In this document: in pieces, positions 35,891 to 48,581 of the stretch
How positions within the stretch are numbered: position 1 is the stretch's first letter
Layout: the number at the start of each line of letters is the position of its first letter
Origin: Adenanthera pavonina
Lineage: Eukaryota; Streptophyta; Magnoliopsida; Fabales; Fabaceae
Assembly: GCA_026686845.1 (NCBI GenBank)
Contig: JAIVEN010000016.1
Coordinates: 7,581,501-7,645,500 of the forward strand
Length of the DNA: 64,000 nucleotides
Reading direction: 5' to 3'
Position numbers and translations under genes: made by a program
The notes under the pieces: generated by a model
The model's database searches: none
Told to the model about the DNA's origin: nothing
The model's input: the letters and a program-made list of their open reading frames with translations, nothing else

Positions 35891-36334
35891 TTTAAATATG
35901 AACTTAAAAAATGATAATTTAATAAAAAAAAATTAAACCAATCAAACGAACATGAAGAAAAGAAAACACGAAAATTGTGCACAGAACCAAATTTCCATCC
36001 TTACCTATATCAAAAACGGAAAAATTCTTCTTACAGCAACCATTACTCGTTACTTGAGAGAATTCCCTCAAAATATCTCAAAGTGAATTGTGGTTTAAAT
36101 TTGAGTGTTAAGTGCCCTTTTAAGTGCCAAAAAAAAAAACACACTTAATATCCTTCAAGATTGTCATGTAGACATGATGGTGTGGAATTATTTTATGAGA
36201 ACCAACAATGTTTGGTAAAAATAAATCATTTTTAAGAAAAATAAAAAAAAAAAAGGGAAATGGTTCTTTCAAAAGATTATTGTTGGTCCCTAAAAAATTG
36301 GCTCATGCATTCCAAACATAACTTTGTCTATGTA
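35891..36334. other. Intergenic, no gene
   Basis: AT-rich spacer with A-runs between two LINE fragments on opposite strands. Nothing recognisable. Confidence 0.4.
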
Positions 36335-39300
36335 ATGTTATAACCGGTCTCAAGCCTGAGTAAAGGAAGAGGGTTGTGTTATGCCCTCGACAATCAATGT
36401 GAAAATCTATCAAATTTTTATGACATGGATCAAAGACATGTATATGTGCTAAAACTAGGTCGTTGCCTAGAAGTAACGCGCTGTATGGCTCAAATGCAGT
36501 GTTAAATAAGTTAGAGCCGCTACATCGGCACATGAGTGTAGTGTTAAATGAGCAGGGTTCTCACATCACTCTAGGTGGATGTGGGCAAAGAAGTTAACTC
36601 AGGAAAGTAAAACTATATTTCGTTCTTGGAATATTGGAACGTTAACAGGTAAATCTATGGAGATGGTGGATGTTATGATTCGGAGGAGAATTAACATCTT
36701 ATAACTTTAATAAACTAAATAGGTGGGAAAAAAGGTTAAGGAGTTAGACACTACTGGTTTTAAACTTTGGTACGTATGGAAGGTTAGAATAAGAAATGGA
36801 GTTGGTATTATTATAGATAAATATTGGAAAAAGAATGTGATAGGAGTCAGAAGGATTGGAGATAAGATCTTATCCTTAAAATTAACTATTGGACATGATA
36901 CTCTCAATGTTATTAGTACTTATACACCTCAAGTAGAGTTGGAAGTACATGTTAAGGAAAAGTTTTGGAAAGATTTGGAGGGTTTGGTCCAAGATATCCC
37001 GCAAGAGGAAAAGAACCTCATTGGGGGGACCTTAATGGTTTTGTGGGAAAAGAGACAAGGCAATATATGAGAGTTCATAGTGGTTATGGTTTTGGAGAAG
37101 TAAATTAGGAGGGGCATTCGATTCTAATTATTCAATGGCTTACAACCTCACAATTGTAAACATCTGTTTCAAGAAGCAGGAGAAGCATTTAATCACATAT
37201 AAGAGTAGAGTCTAAAGATACCAAATCGACTTCTTTTTTATAAGGAACTCAGATAGAAGAGCTTGTAAAGACTGCAAAGTAATTCCTGGTGAGAGCTTAA
37301 CTTCACAACATAGGGTTTTGGTCCTTGATATGCTGGTTAAAACTGCAAACTGAAAAATTGAAAAGCCTTAAATCCTAGGATTAAGTGGTGACAACTAAAA
37401 GGTGAGAAACAAATTACATTTACGAGACAAGCTATGAAGGAAGGTAATTGAGACTCGCAGGGAAGTACTAACATCTTGTGAGATGAGATAGCTAAAAGAA
37501 TCAAGAATACTGCTAAAGTAATATTGGGTGAATTCAAAGGTTTTAGACCTAAAGATAAAGAATCTTAGTGGTGGAATGAGAGTGTGCAGGAGAATGTCAA
37601 GTATAAGAAAGAATGTTTCAAAACCTTGCATTTGTGCAATAACAATGAAAATTGGAAATGTTATCGGTTAGTTAAAAAGGAGACTAAGAAAGCAGTGAGC
37701 GAGGCTAAATCTAAAGCTTTTAAGGAATTCTACCAAGATTTAGAAACGAAGAATGGTGACCGTAATATTTACAAAATTATTAAGAGAAGGGAAAGACAGT
37801 TAAGAGATTTGGACCAAGTAAGATGCATTACGGATGAGAAAGGAAAAATTTTGGTTACAGACGATAATATCAAAGAAAGATGGGAGAGCTACTTTTATAA
37901 ACTTTTCAATAGTGGATTGGATATGACTATTGATCCTGAAAGAATAACAACACATGAGGATGATCTCAATTTGAGCTTCTATCGTAGAATTCGGGTTGAA
38001 GAGGTGAAAGAAGCTCTTAGGAGAATAGATAATGGTAAAGTTATTGGTCTCGATGGTATTCTTATCGAAGTTTGGAAGTGTTTAGAAGAAAATGGGGTTT
38101 TGTGGCTCACTAAATTATTTGATGAGACTTTAAGGTCCAAGAAAATGCCAGATAAATGGAGAAAGAATACTCTAATTCCTATATACAAGAATAAGGGGGA
38201 TATTCATAATTGTGCTAATTATCAGGGAGATAAAACTCATGAGTCACACCATGAAACTTTGGGAAAGAGTAATTAAGCATAGACTCAGAAAAGAGTTTTA
38301 TATTTCGAAAAATCAATTTGGATTTATACCAGGATGGTCTACATAAGCAGCTATTTATTTATTAAGGGGTTTGATTGAAAGATATCGAAGTAAAGAGCCT
38401 ATGATAGAGTACCAAGAAATGTATTGTAGAAAACAATGGAGAAGAAAGGTGTCCGTGTAACTTATATTTGAGCCATAAAGGATATATATGAGGGGGCAAC
38501 AACAAATGTGAGAACCCCTGGAGGTGTAACAAAAGACTTTCCTATAACGATAGGTTTACATCAAAGATTTTTTTTTAGTCCATACCTGTTTGATCTGGTT
38601 TTGGATGTTCTAACAGATCATATACATGAAGAAATTTCAAAGCATATGCTCTTCGTAGATGATATAGTCTTAATTAAGGACTCAAGAGAAGATATCAACT
38701 CTAAACTTGAGTTATGGAAACACACTTTGGAATTAAAATGTTTCCACGTGAATAGAAGTAAGACATAATATATGTATTACAAATTTAATAAGAGGCCAAT
38801 TAAAAATGATTCAAAGATAAAAATTGGAGAATAAACCATTCCAGAAGTGTCAAAGTTTAGATATTTGATATCGATTTTACAGAATGATGATGAAATTGAT
38901 GGGAATGTTATGCATAGGATATAAGCAGGATGGTTAAAGTGGAGGAAAGTTTCAGGAGTTATTTGTGACCACAAAGTACTTACTAAGTTTAAAAGAAAAT
39001 TTTATCGAACAGCTATAAGGCCATTAATGCTATAAGGTAGTGAATAATGGGCCTTGAAAAGATAATAAGAGCATAAGATGGGAATAACAGAGATGAGAAT
39101 GTTGAGATAGATGTGGTCTTATAAAATTAGATAAGATACAAAATCACTGTATATGAAGGAAAGTTAACGTAACACCTATCGAGAAGAAAATAGTAAAAAA
39201 TCATTTAAGATGATTTGGACATATACAAAGAAAAGGGCAAGAGCTAGTGAGGAAAATTGATCAAATAATTTGGAGTCCTATTAAAATGCATAGAAAAAAA

Positions 39301-39450
39301 ACCAAAAAGAACACTAATAGAAATTATAAGAAATGATATTTTTAAAAATAATTCATTTAAGAATATGATATTTGATAAAACACATTAACGTCATATGATC
39401 CATGTAACTGACTTCACATATTAAAATAAGACTAATATTGTTCTTGTTAT
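36335..39450 (+). mobile_element. RTE-type LINE, near full length, decayed (copy 1)
   Basis: An endonuclease start (SWNIGTLTGKSMEMVDVM, about 36630) is followed by endonuclease remnants to about 37300. A reverse transcriptase follows with VIGLDGILIEVWKCLEENG and MPDKWRKNTLIPIYKNKGDI (37584-38276) and the catalytic block MLFVDDIVLIKDS at about 38647. It ends in a short GTT-rich tail near 39450, as in RTE-type elements, rather than a long A-tract. Stops and frameshifts separate the pieces. It aligns along its length with the copy at 55605. The enzyme would nick DNA and prime reverse transcription from it; this copy cannot. Confidence 0.85.
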
Positions 39451-40076
39451 ATATGTATTTCAAACCTCTTTAATAAGAATTTCTATCTCATTAATCTTCT
39501 TTCCTATTTCTCTCTCATTAAACTTTTTCATCTCCCAAACCTAGCCTTCAAAACAATTATATCATCAAGGTTGGATTCAATAGAATTCCCGAAACCAAGG
39601 TGTAATTATGGAGAAGGAGAATAGACATCGTCTTGGTGGTTTAAGAAAAACGAAAAAAACTTCATCTTGACTGGCTTGGGCCGCTTCTCCAACAACGCAA
39701 GGAGTTCAACCAAAAAGATATTCCAGGTCCAGGGCCATAGAAAGGCTCACTTGAAGTTCCACGAGTTTTTCATCAAAAAAAAAAATCCCCCTACGCTATG
39801 AGTGATTAGTCCAGTGGCTTACCTCGAGCATCGATTTACAAGCTGAATTGAAGATTTCAATATGGTCTTACCGGGGGAAAAAAAAGGATTTCAATATGGT
39901 CAAATGCAAAATAAAAATAGGCAGCAAAAATAATAGATGCCCTCTTCTTCCCAGCTTCGCTTTTCAGATTGACATTACATGCTTGAAAAAATTTCATCAG
40001 GCTCAAGTCATCCAACACAGCTTCATGGAGGGGCGGTCAACAGAGCAGAAGTTTACGACCCCTCAGCGGGATTTCT
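39451..40076. other. Intergenic and 3' region of the RRM gene
   Basis: Contains no supported gene. The open frame at 39848-40420 on the plus strand is mostly the antisense of the glycine-rich exon and is not a gene. Sequence near 40000 is probably the 3' untranslated region of the minus-strand gene. Confidence 0.45.
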
Positions 40077-41908
40077 TCAAGCCCTTTTGGCAAAATTATC
40101 AGTATCATCATCTTCATCCCGGTAGTTTCCCTCTATCGTGTCCCCATAATCTCCAATATCCTCAGCTACATTTCCGCTTTCTTTGTTGTCCAATTGATCG
40201 CTGCTGCCTAAGCCTCCATCATATCCACTGGCAAAGCTGCTGCCCGAAATTGTACCACCACTGCCACCAAAACCAGCCGAACTGCCAAAGCTATCGCTGC
40301 TGCCCGAAACTGTACCACCACTGCCACCAAAACCAGCTGAAGTGCCAAAGCTATCGCTGCTGCCAAATCCAGCAGCACTGCTTAAGCCATCACCACCTCC
40401 ACCAGCAGCACCAAAACTAGAAGCACGTCCATAGTTATCACTACCTCCACCACCACCAGCAACACCAAAGTTCTCACTGTTGCCACCATAGCCTCCACTA
40501 CTGCCACCAGCATAAGTGCTTCCACTTGCAGAGTTCCCATCATTTCCATAATTCGTTCCACCAAAGCTGCCACCAGGACCTCCAGTTCCAAAACTGTCAG
40601 CAGCAGATCCACTTCCACTGTTACCACCATATCCTCCAACACTTCCACCAGCATGAGAGCTTCCACTGGCAAAGTTACCATCATTCCCGTAACTGCCACC
40701 TGCAGTTTCAGTTCCAAAATTGTTAGGAGCATAATTATTGCCAGCGCCACCAAAACTGCCTCCTGATTCATAGTTTCCCCCACCATATCCACCACCACCA
40801 TAACCTCCAGAAGCATTGCCACCATATGCACCAGAACCAACATAAGAAGGTGCATTACCACCATAGCTGCCGCCACCATAACCTCCAGAAGCATTGCCAC
40901 CATAGCCACCCCCATAGCCAGTACCATATGGATTATTACCATAAGGACCACCAAAGCCACCACCACCAAATCGTGGCCTATCATTGGCATAATTCACCCT
41001 AACTCGGCGACCATGGAGATCCTGAAAAAGATAAGCAACGATAAGAAAGCAGACAGTGATATTGCAAAAAGAACTATATAATAATTATAGGAGATATAAA
41101 AGACAGCCTCTCCTGCAGTAGTCAGGAACAAATCTAATTCCCTAATGGCTGATCGCATCTAAATTCTCAATGCACCAAGAACAACTGATGGTGATTGTAC
41201 CAAATAAAAAATTGCTTTAAAAAAAATCTGCTAATTAAGTACACAGAACTTGTACTCCATATGCTGCACGCATAAGAAATTTAATAGCTTACATAGCTTC
41301 AACATATCTAAAATGTGGATTGCCAGTGCTACTGATGAAACCCAAATCCTAAGAGTAACAAAGCTGCATTACCTGTCCATCCAAGGCCTGAATGGCACTT
41401 GATGCATCCTCAACTGATTGGAAAGTAACAAAACCAAATCCTCTAGATCTACCAGAGTCACGATCCATAATTATCCTTGCTGCAATATGAGATTAAGCAG
41501 GAATTAACGCAAAAAAATTAACATCAAAAGATTCCACAGAACTACAATCAAGCCAAGAAAAGTTGACAGATCATAAACAGAAATTCTAACTATTTACCAT
41601 CAACTATTTCACCATATTTTGCAAAAGCTTCCCTCAAACTTTGCTCATCAGTAGAATATGACAATCCTGTGACAAGAAATTTCATATACATATAAATCAT
41701 TATCATCAACTTTAGAAAACATTTACAGAGGGTGTGAATGCAAATTAAAAAGTAATTAAAATCCACCTCCAACAAACACCCTTGAACTTGCAGCAGATGA
41801 CATGCACCGTATAGCCTGGAAGATAGATGGAGTTGAACGTAATTCTGAATTGAGCTGCTTATTTGCAGCCCGACTTAGTATATTCCCAAGTCTACCAAAG
41901 AAAGACAT
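40077..41908 (-). CDS. Glycine-rich RRM protein, mitochondrial type (GR-RBP3/ORRM3-like)
   Basis: Four coding exons on the minus strand: 41908-41767, 41666-41598, 41479-41373 and 41021-40077, with GT-AG borders and matching phases, give 420 residues. The N-terminus MSFFGRLGNILSRAANKQLN is basic and amphipathic, fitting a mitochondrial presequence. One RRM follows, with RNP2 VFVGGL (44-49) and RNP1 RGFGFVTF (83-90), then NYANDRPRF. The rest is a glycine- and serine-rich tail (about 125-375) ending in an acidic segment and DDTDNFAKRA. Arabidopsis relatives with this layout bind organelle RNA; some (ORRM class) are C-to-U editing factors in mitochondria. Arabidopsis GR-RBP3 is about 309 residues, so the tail here is expanded, partly by a 60-bp tandem duplication. 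A leader intron (about 41918-42685) is likely. Confidence 0.92.
40236..40355 (-). repeat. 60-bp tandem duplication in the glycine-rich exon
   Basis: Two adjacent 60-bp copies (40236-40295 and 40296-40355) differ at a few positions and encode two 20-residue units of the type SFGTSAGFGGSGGTVSGSS. The duplication keeps the frame. Confidence 0.88.
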
Positions 41909-41917
41909 TGCTGTAAT

Positions 41918-42685
41918 CTGTGCAAAACTGTAAACGTTGATGAATATGTTAGGTATTACATTGATCAATATATAAGATACATACAAGATCTCAAATATAA
42001 AAATTAATTAATGCCTGAAAAATGACAAACCAGTTTTACAACACAACCCTCAAGAAAGTATTATTAAACCACAAAAATTTATCAAACTAGACACATTTAC
42101 TCGTGAATTGCACGAAATATGTAAAATGAACCACACACTTACAAATATTGCAATTCGCTATATATTTTACATTTTATATTGATTAATATTGATGACAATT
42201 TAAGATTATGTTTCTCAACAAAAAAAAGGCAAAAAAATTTACAATAATGTTCCCGTTCTCGTCCCAAACAAGAAAAGAAAGTTTGTAGGCAGATCAAACT
42301 TCATAATTCAGAAGATACTTAATTCCATGTAGCCGTCTCTAATACCACTAACTGAATAGCAAAAATTAACCTTTTTTCCATCTCCATATGTCAAACTTCT
42401 CATTCAGTACAGATAGTAGCTCCAGTAATCACACAAGAAAGTATTCAGTATATATAAATTGGTAACAAACAAAAAAAAATCGATTCAAGAAAGAACAAGA
42501 CTTTTAGATCATACTCGAATCAACTGGCGGCCTAACTCAGTAAACTCTCGAGAGGAAACGATATAACAACAGAAGAAATTTGCGAATCGGAAGCCAAAAA
42601 ATATCTGATCGAAGGAAAAAAATGACTAGATATGGATGAAGAAAAAATAGAAACTGTGTAAAGTGTCGCGAAGTAACACGGTTAC
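41918..42685 (-). other. Probable 5'UTR intron of the RRM gene
   Basis: On the minus strand GGGAAG followed by GTAAC at 42685 is a plausible donor, and a pyrimidine-rich TTTTGCACAG acceptor ends at 41918, nine bases before the start codon. Inferred from splice signals only. Confidence 0.55.
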
Positions 42686-43167
42686 CTTCCCTTGCTTCAA
42701 AATATCTCCGTTGGGGTCTGGAGCCAGCGCTAAAACCCTAAGCAAGATTTTTCAGTCTACAGTTGGTTTATGTAGGTGTAAGTATGTAACCAAAAGCGTG
42801 AGGCTTACGAATTATCCAAAAAAAAAAAAAAGGCGTGAGGCCTACGTGGATAGCTTGAAGGACTAAGAACCCTTGACATTATTAATTGAGGGAAATTGTA
42901 GCCGTTAGATGTATCTCAGAGTGAATTTCAGATACTTCCGGAGCTATCATTTTCTTTTATTCTCATTTGTACCAGATACGGCGTCGTTTTGATCCCACCT
43001 ATGACCTATCCACTGGTCAGAGAGCTCTCAGGTCTCAGCAGTAGTCTCTTGTCGGGGAACCAAAATCGAGACATTGCGATCGTTGAAATACTGACCGGCG
43101 AATGCATTAGCCCAAACACTCGCTGATTCGAAGAAAGCCTGAATCTTTTCGATCTTTGACTTCTCCC
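42686..43167. promoter_or_regulatory. Shared upstream region of divergent RRM and presenilin genes
   Basis: Fewer than 500 bp separate the inferred first exon of the minus-strand RRM gene and the presenilin start codon. A telo box AAACCCTA lies at 42733-42740. Both genes must start transcription from this stretch, so it may act as a bidirectional promoter; no TATA box was identified with confidence. Confidence 0.55.
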
Positions 43168-44580
43168 ATGGCCCAAAACCGAAGATCCCAGAGCGTTCTT
43201 GACTCTTTGGGGGAAGAAATTGTCAGAATCGTTGCACCTGTATCATTCTGCATGGTTTTGGTAGTAATCCTGGTCTCAATTCTTAATAGCAGTTCTTCTT
43301 CTTCACCATCAATCTCCAGTATAGCCACCATAGCATATAGTGAGACCAGCACGGACTCTTCCTGGGACAAATTCATAGGTGCCCTTTTGAATTCCTTGGC
43401 TTTCGTAGTTGTTGTTACTGTTGTAACCTTTGTTTTGGTCCTTCTCTTCTATTTCAGATGCACCAAATTCTTAAAACTATACATGGGTTTTTCTTCTTTT
43501 CTTGTTTTGGGATTCTTGGGCAGTGAAATTGCAATATTTTTAATTGAACATTTCGGTGTCCCAATTGATTGCATAACATTTTCTCTGGTTGCCTTTAATT
43601 TTGCTGTTGTTGGTGTATTGGCTGTCTTTATGTCAAGAATGGCAATTGTTATTACACAAGGGTACTTGGTTCTTATTGGAGTGTTGGTCGCATATTGGTT
43701 TACTATGTTACCTGAATGGACCACTTGGGTGCTACTGGTTGCCATGGCAGTGTATGATCTTGCAGCAGTTTTACTGCCTATTGGACCACTAAGGCTTTTG
43801 GTAGAGCTTGCAATATCAAGAGATGAAGAAATCCCTGCTTTGGTTTATGAGGCTAGGCCGGTAAACTATGATAATTTAGATCCAAGGGTTGGTGTGACTC
43901 AGAGGCGGGTGTGGAGGGATAGGAGGATTGAGAATTCAAATCTTCAAACTGATTCCAACCCGAGCGTCAACTCTGTATTGTGTGGCAGCCTGAATGATGA
44001 ATCAAACTCCATTCTGAATTCCAATGCTGTTGTGAATTCAAATTTGAATAGCAGTAATTTAGATGAAACTCATACTGCAGCAAATTTGGTTATGGAAAAT
44101 GCTGTTTCAAATTCAAGTTTGAATTCTAATACTTCTTATGGCATCTGTTGTGACAGAAATTTAGTAAGAGCTGAAGAGGGACAGGTTCAGGAAACTGATT
44201 CAGAACTTTCTGCTCCTCTAATTGATCATCAAGTGAATGTCCAGTTCAATAGAGCAGATGAAGCAGTGTCAAATGAAAGTTTGGTGCTAGAGGGAATAGG
44301 AATGGCATCATCTGGTGCAATCAAGTTAGGGTTGGGAGATTTCATCTTCTATAGCGTTTTGGTTGGCAGGGCAGCAATGTACGATTTTATGACAGTATAT
44401 GCTTGTTATCTTGCTATTATTGCTGGTCTGGGAATCACTTTGATGCTATTGGCACTATATCAGAAAGCCCTACCTGCTCTTCCAGTGTCGATAACATTGG
44501 GTGTGTTCTTTTATTTTTTGACCAGGCTTTTGCTTGAGGTATTTGTTGTACAATGCTCCTTGAATCTCTTGATGTTCTGA
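43168..44580 (+). CDS. Presenilin-like intramembrane aspartyl protease
   Basis: An intronless frame of 470 residues from the ATG at 43168 (MAQNRRSQSVLDSLGEEIV). An earlier in-frame TTG at 43156 is not a start. The protein has about nine hydrophobic segments. The catalytic signatures are complete: AVYDL with Asp197, GLGDF with Asp391, and the PALP motif at 436-439. A hydrophilic loop (about 215-380) rich in asparagine and serine separates the two catalytic parts. Presenilin is the catalytic subunit of gamma-secretase, cutting membrane proteins within the bilayer together with nicastrin, APH-1 and PEN-2. In plants it is found in the endomembrane system and its substrates are little known. The single-exon structure and length are in line with Arabidopsis PS1. 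Confidence 0.95.
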   Translation: MAQNRRSQSVLDSLGEEIVRIVAPVSFCMVLVVILVSILNSSSSSSPSISSIATIAYSETSTDSSWDKFIGALLNSLAFVVVVTVVTFVLVLLFYFRCTKFLKLYMGFSSFLVLGFLGSEIAIFLIEHFGVPIDCITFSLVAFNFAVVGVLAVFMSRMAIVITQGYLVLIGVLVAYWFTMLPEWTTWVLLVAMAVYDLAAVLLPIGPLRLLVELAISRDEEIPALVYEARPVNYDNLDPRVGVTQRRVWRDRRIENSNLQTDSNPSVNSVLCGSLNDESNSILNSNAVVNSNLNSSNLDETHTAANLVMENAVSNSSLNSNTSYGICCDRNLVRAEEGQVQETDSELSAPLIDHQVNVQFNRADEAVSNESLVLEGIGMASSGAIKLGLGDFIFYSVLVGRAAMYDFMTVYACYLAIIAGLGITLMLLALYQKALPALPVSITLGVFFYFLTRLLLEVFVVQCSLNLLMF

Positions 44581-47500
44581 AGTAACTATATATTACTTGA
44601 GTTTGGTAGTTGACTATGAAATATATTCCATGAATATATACTTCCTTTAAAATTCTGTGCCTAATGTCCCATCTCTGGCTGTAAAGCTTTTGAGCAGTGT
44701 ATCTCTTTATTTTTTTATGCTGTTTTGCTTTCTCTGTCTTTCAACTAATTAGTTCAGTTAGCTTCACAAATTTTATTTCTTTCAATTTTTCACCAGTGAT
44801 TGGAAATATCAGAAGTATGGCAGGTTTAGGATCTGTGACTAAAAACCCACCACTCTTCCCTTAGATTTTTTTTTTTTGGGGGGGCTAGTTTCTTTTTGCA
44901 GCTTTTGATGTTGGATTAATATGATCGATTAACGAAATTCACTGATTGACCCTTAAAATATTCTGTGAAACCCTTGGACCAAAAATTTCTATTGAAATAA
45001 CAATAATTTTGTGAACCATTGGGTTTTTCAATAATATTTTACTCGCCCAAGAAAGACACCAGCTAATAGTTTATGAAATCATTTAATTAACATGGGATAT
45101 TTGGTGGCAGACAGATGCTAAATCACGACATTATGAACAGATTTCTTCAACTAAGGGATCGGACAGGACATGATAAATCTTATTGGCTGATTTCGTCATA
45201 TTGGATTAATGGGTTTCTGAAGGTAGTTTCTTAATATAACTAGATTGGGTACTATGTATTTACATGGAACTTGAGGTAAGTCGCACTTTTTATATTCTAT
45301 ATTGATTTCCTAGTTTTGGAGGAGTAATGTGTAGACAGAAAGATATGATGTATCAAAATGAGGATTGCAGTCCCGTGATGGATACTCTTTTCCTGGTCCC
45401 ACTAGAGTTTGAGTTTCTTAGGAGCTTAACCCTGCAGTAATCTTAAGGTAGTTAAGGTATTATATGCAGGATCCAAAAGTGTCGTACACTGAAAAATGGT
45501 TGGCTATTACCCTCCATATATATTAGCAGGAGGCAGTGTGCAATTCAGCATTCCTGAACCTGTCTCGAAGACATTTTTGCTTTTTCATTGAAATGAATTT
45601 TTGTCACATCTATTCTTGCATATCAATGCAATTTTTGTGATGCACAGAGTTTTCCTTCTTGAAGTAGGATTTCATTAATGAGACAAGTGAGATATTGTGT
45701 AAGACGGAAGTTTATATAACTGCTATCATCATGGGTTGAGGTTCAAAAGGCCAAAGAGTGGCTAATTCAAAAGTAGATTTTATGGGCAAAACAAAAGGAA
45801 AGAAAACTTTTATAGATTGTAACAGGAGAGTGTTATTTAGGGTGTTGAAAAGTTTACTGCTTTGTCATTTGGATGTAAACAGCAACATAGAAGCCATACA
45901 GGAAAAACTTTAGCTGAATACAACATTGGCCCTGAATTTGAGTACTACACAGGATACATCTTTAATCTGTTCTCCCCAATTTGGTGGAACAAGCTTTATT
46001 ATTTTTCTTTGGATATAGGCCAACAGGCCTCTTGCCTGCACCGTGTTTACTCTTGAATGAGAAAATTCCCTTACATGTTAATTTTTTGGATTGTTAATTG
46101 AACAGGGATACACCTTTGGTCTCAATAAACCTATGCAAACTGGTCGTCAACTTGAAGAAACATGTATGTGCGTTCATGATAATGGTGTTTACTGTTTTTT
46201 TAATTTTTTTGTGAAGCTCGTGTCTACGCATGACCTTATTGTAATTGCCTCCATTTCTGTTCCCCTGCCTCCATGGCCCGCGGAGATGAACCAGTGCGGT
46301 TAAAATCTTTTGTTTTTTTTGCTTTGGGCTGATTGTTAATTTTTGTGCAGTTAACCCAAAAAAAAATAGCGGCTTCAAAACAAATTGTTGTACAGGGGAC
46401 TCGCAGCTTTTGTTTTCACCGAAGATTAGTTTCTCAATATTTTATATTTCACAGTTTTTCTCAATATTTTAAAAATGTAAGATCATTGTATTTGTAATTA
46501 AAAGATGTACTAATAATTACATTTATTTTAATCAAAATATTCTTAAATATAATAAAATTCAAATGCATATCTGATTACTGTGAAAACTTTTAAATTTAGA
46601 ATAATTAAAAGTAGATAGAAACAAGTTAATTTTAAAGATTTGTATATATTATTATAATATAAATGAAAAGATAGTGTAATTTAAACATCTCTTTGGCTAA
46701 GCAAGTAATTATTTATTTTTCAATTTAGGATAAAGAAAACTTTTTAATACTTTTCATACTTGATTTCTAATAATAATGAAAAGGCCGCATGTGCGATAAT
46801 AAACCAAGGCCTAGATTGAGGATAATCTGGAAGTCTTGCGAATAAAAATCAACACTCGCTTTGAGATTTTTCCCGTTGACTGGGCAATTCTTTCTCCTTG
46901 TGTTGTAATATTATCATCTATGAAAATAAAGTTGAATTAACAAGGTATACAAAGCACCTAGTCATATTATATGCATTAATTAATATTTAATGCATCCAGG
47001 ATGAAGGTACAACAGTAGATACATGTAATGTGACCTCTCAGCAAGTGTCTCCTTTCATCCCTCATTTTTTTGATGGTCAATTCTTGGCCTTCAAAGCTAA
47101 TAAGAAACTCCAACTGTCATCTTCAGTCACACCCCAAATAACTTTCGGGGACGTATGGGTTGATTTTCCATTAATTAGTCAGAGAACACACCTAAACCTA
47201 AACCTAAAACTAAAATATCCTTCTTAAGCTTGAGTGGCCAGTCTGTTTCATATAGGAATAGTGCTTTCTTGGTTCTAAAGTGCACGACCCTCAATTCATG
47301 CGGACATAAAATAACATTATGTATGATGGCTGCGAGAATACCTCTTTAAAGAAGACCATAAAAGTCTGAATTCCTCTAGAACAGAAGTAGTATGAAAAGT
47401 CATCTCAGTATAAAAAGAGAGACACGAGGAAGACAATACGGAACCGACCATCTAGAACCAGAAAATGTGAGCCACGAAGATGAATCTAAGGACCAGTCTG

Positions 47501-48581
47501 ATATTAAAGAATAGGTTTAGTTCATTTCAAACATTAAATGCTTCAGGGTCAGATAAAAACCTCTACAAAAAAGGGCAGCAGAAGTAGATTCCCCGTGACC
47601 CAGTGCACTGTAAAGAGGACACTAATCGTACTCTAAAGCAAAAACCTTAAACACGAAAGTTCAACCAGAAAAATGTCTAGGTCTTGAAATGTTCTTCCTT
47701 TCACTTATTCACACGTGAATAAAAGGCACCCCTTTTTCTCGTCTGCTATTGTGATTAATTACATACATTGCACATGCTGTAAGAAACGAACATATTGAAT
47801 TTTTCCTGGTGTTGTTTTTCTATTCCTATCCTTTTGTGCTCTAAGGCCAGAAATGAAGAAAGAGTCAAAGTCTGCCCCCCAGTTCACTCTGAAAAAGTAT
47901 GTGGCCTTTCATGAGCCAGTTGCCATACATACAATGAATGGCAATGTTTCCTAAAGAAAGGCAGAATATGGCTGCTCAAGTTCACAATTATTTATAAATG
48001 GACAAATAGCATTTACTTGTTTCTGCAACTGTTCAAATAGTCAGAGGTACAGGGATGAGGTTTCTTTTAAAAAAAAAATCATAGTGAAAAAAATTAAAAT
48101 ACTTCTCTCTTTTGGGAAGGAAGCTAAATAAACTCATATCCACAGAAAAACAATTGAAAGCATAGAGTAATAACAATCCAGTTATCCATGTAGTTATTTG
48201 GATGATCCCTTTCTTCAAAAAATGAAACATGGTGATACAACAACTGAGATTCAGAGCCTATCATTTCTTTTGCCATTTTTAAGGAGTGTCTGAGACTGAG
48301 AGATTAGATACAAACTATACTTGTTATGTTTGATCATTTATATCAACCTACCCCACAAGAAAAATTTTCCTTTAAGAAAGAATATGAGTGCAAAAGTAAA
48401 CGGCATTGACAAAACAAATCCACCATTTTTATACTAATTTACAAACAGTAAAAAGACATTTCATTCGTGTGATGATCAGATCAGGACTTTATAATTCTAA
48501 ACAAGCAAATTGCAAAGATTACACCTAGAAAGAAAGCCTGACAAGTAATCTTTGAAGCGACCAGCTTAAAACTCAAACCCT
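44581..48581. other. Intergenic, no gene recognised
   Basis: About 4 kb between convergent genes. Open frames at 45862-46056, 46091-46303, 47030-47227 and 48033-48230 are short and do not resemble known proteins. The first part and the last few hundred bases are probably 3' untranslated sequence. The stretch 46390-46750 is very AT-rich. No repeat ends or RNA genes were recognised. Confidence 0.5.

Noticed and set aside
40382..40990. 202-residue open frame in the glycine-rich exon
   Set aside because: It is an alternative frame of the low-complexity RRM protein exon, giving a VMLVVE-like biased translation without domain.
43107..43376. Minus-strand frame across the presenilin start
   Set aside because: Antisense shadow of the presenilin N-terminus and leader.
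45862..46303. Two open frames in the presenilin-EXO70 interval as a small gene
   Set aside because: No recognisable domain, no convincing splice joins, and no codon bias visible by eye.
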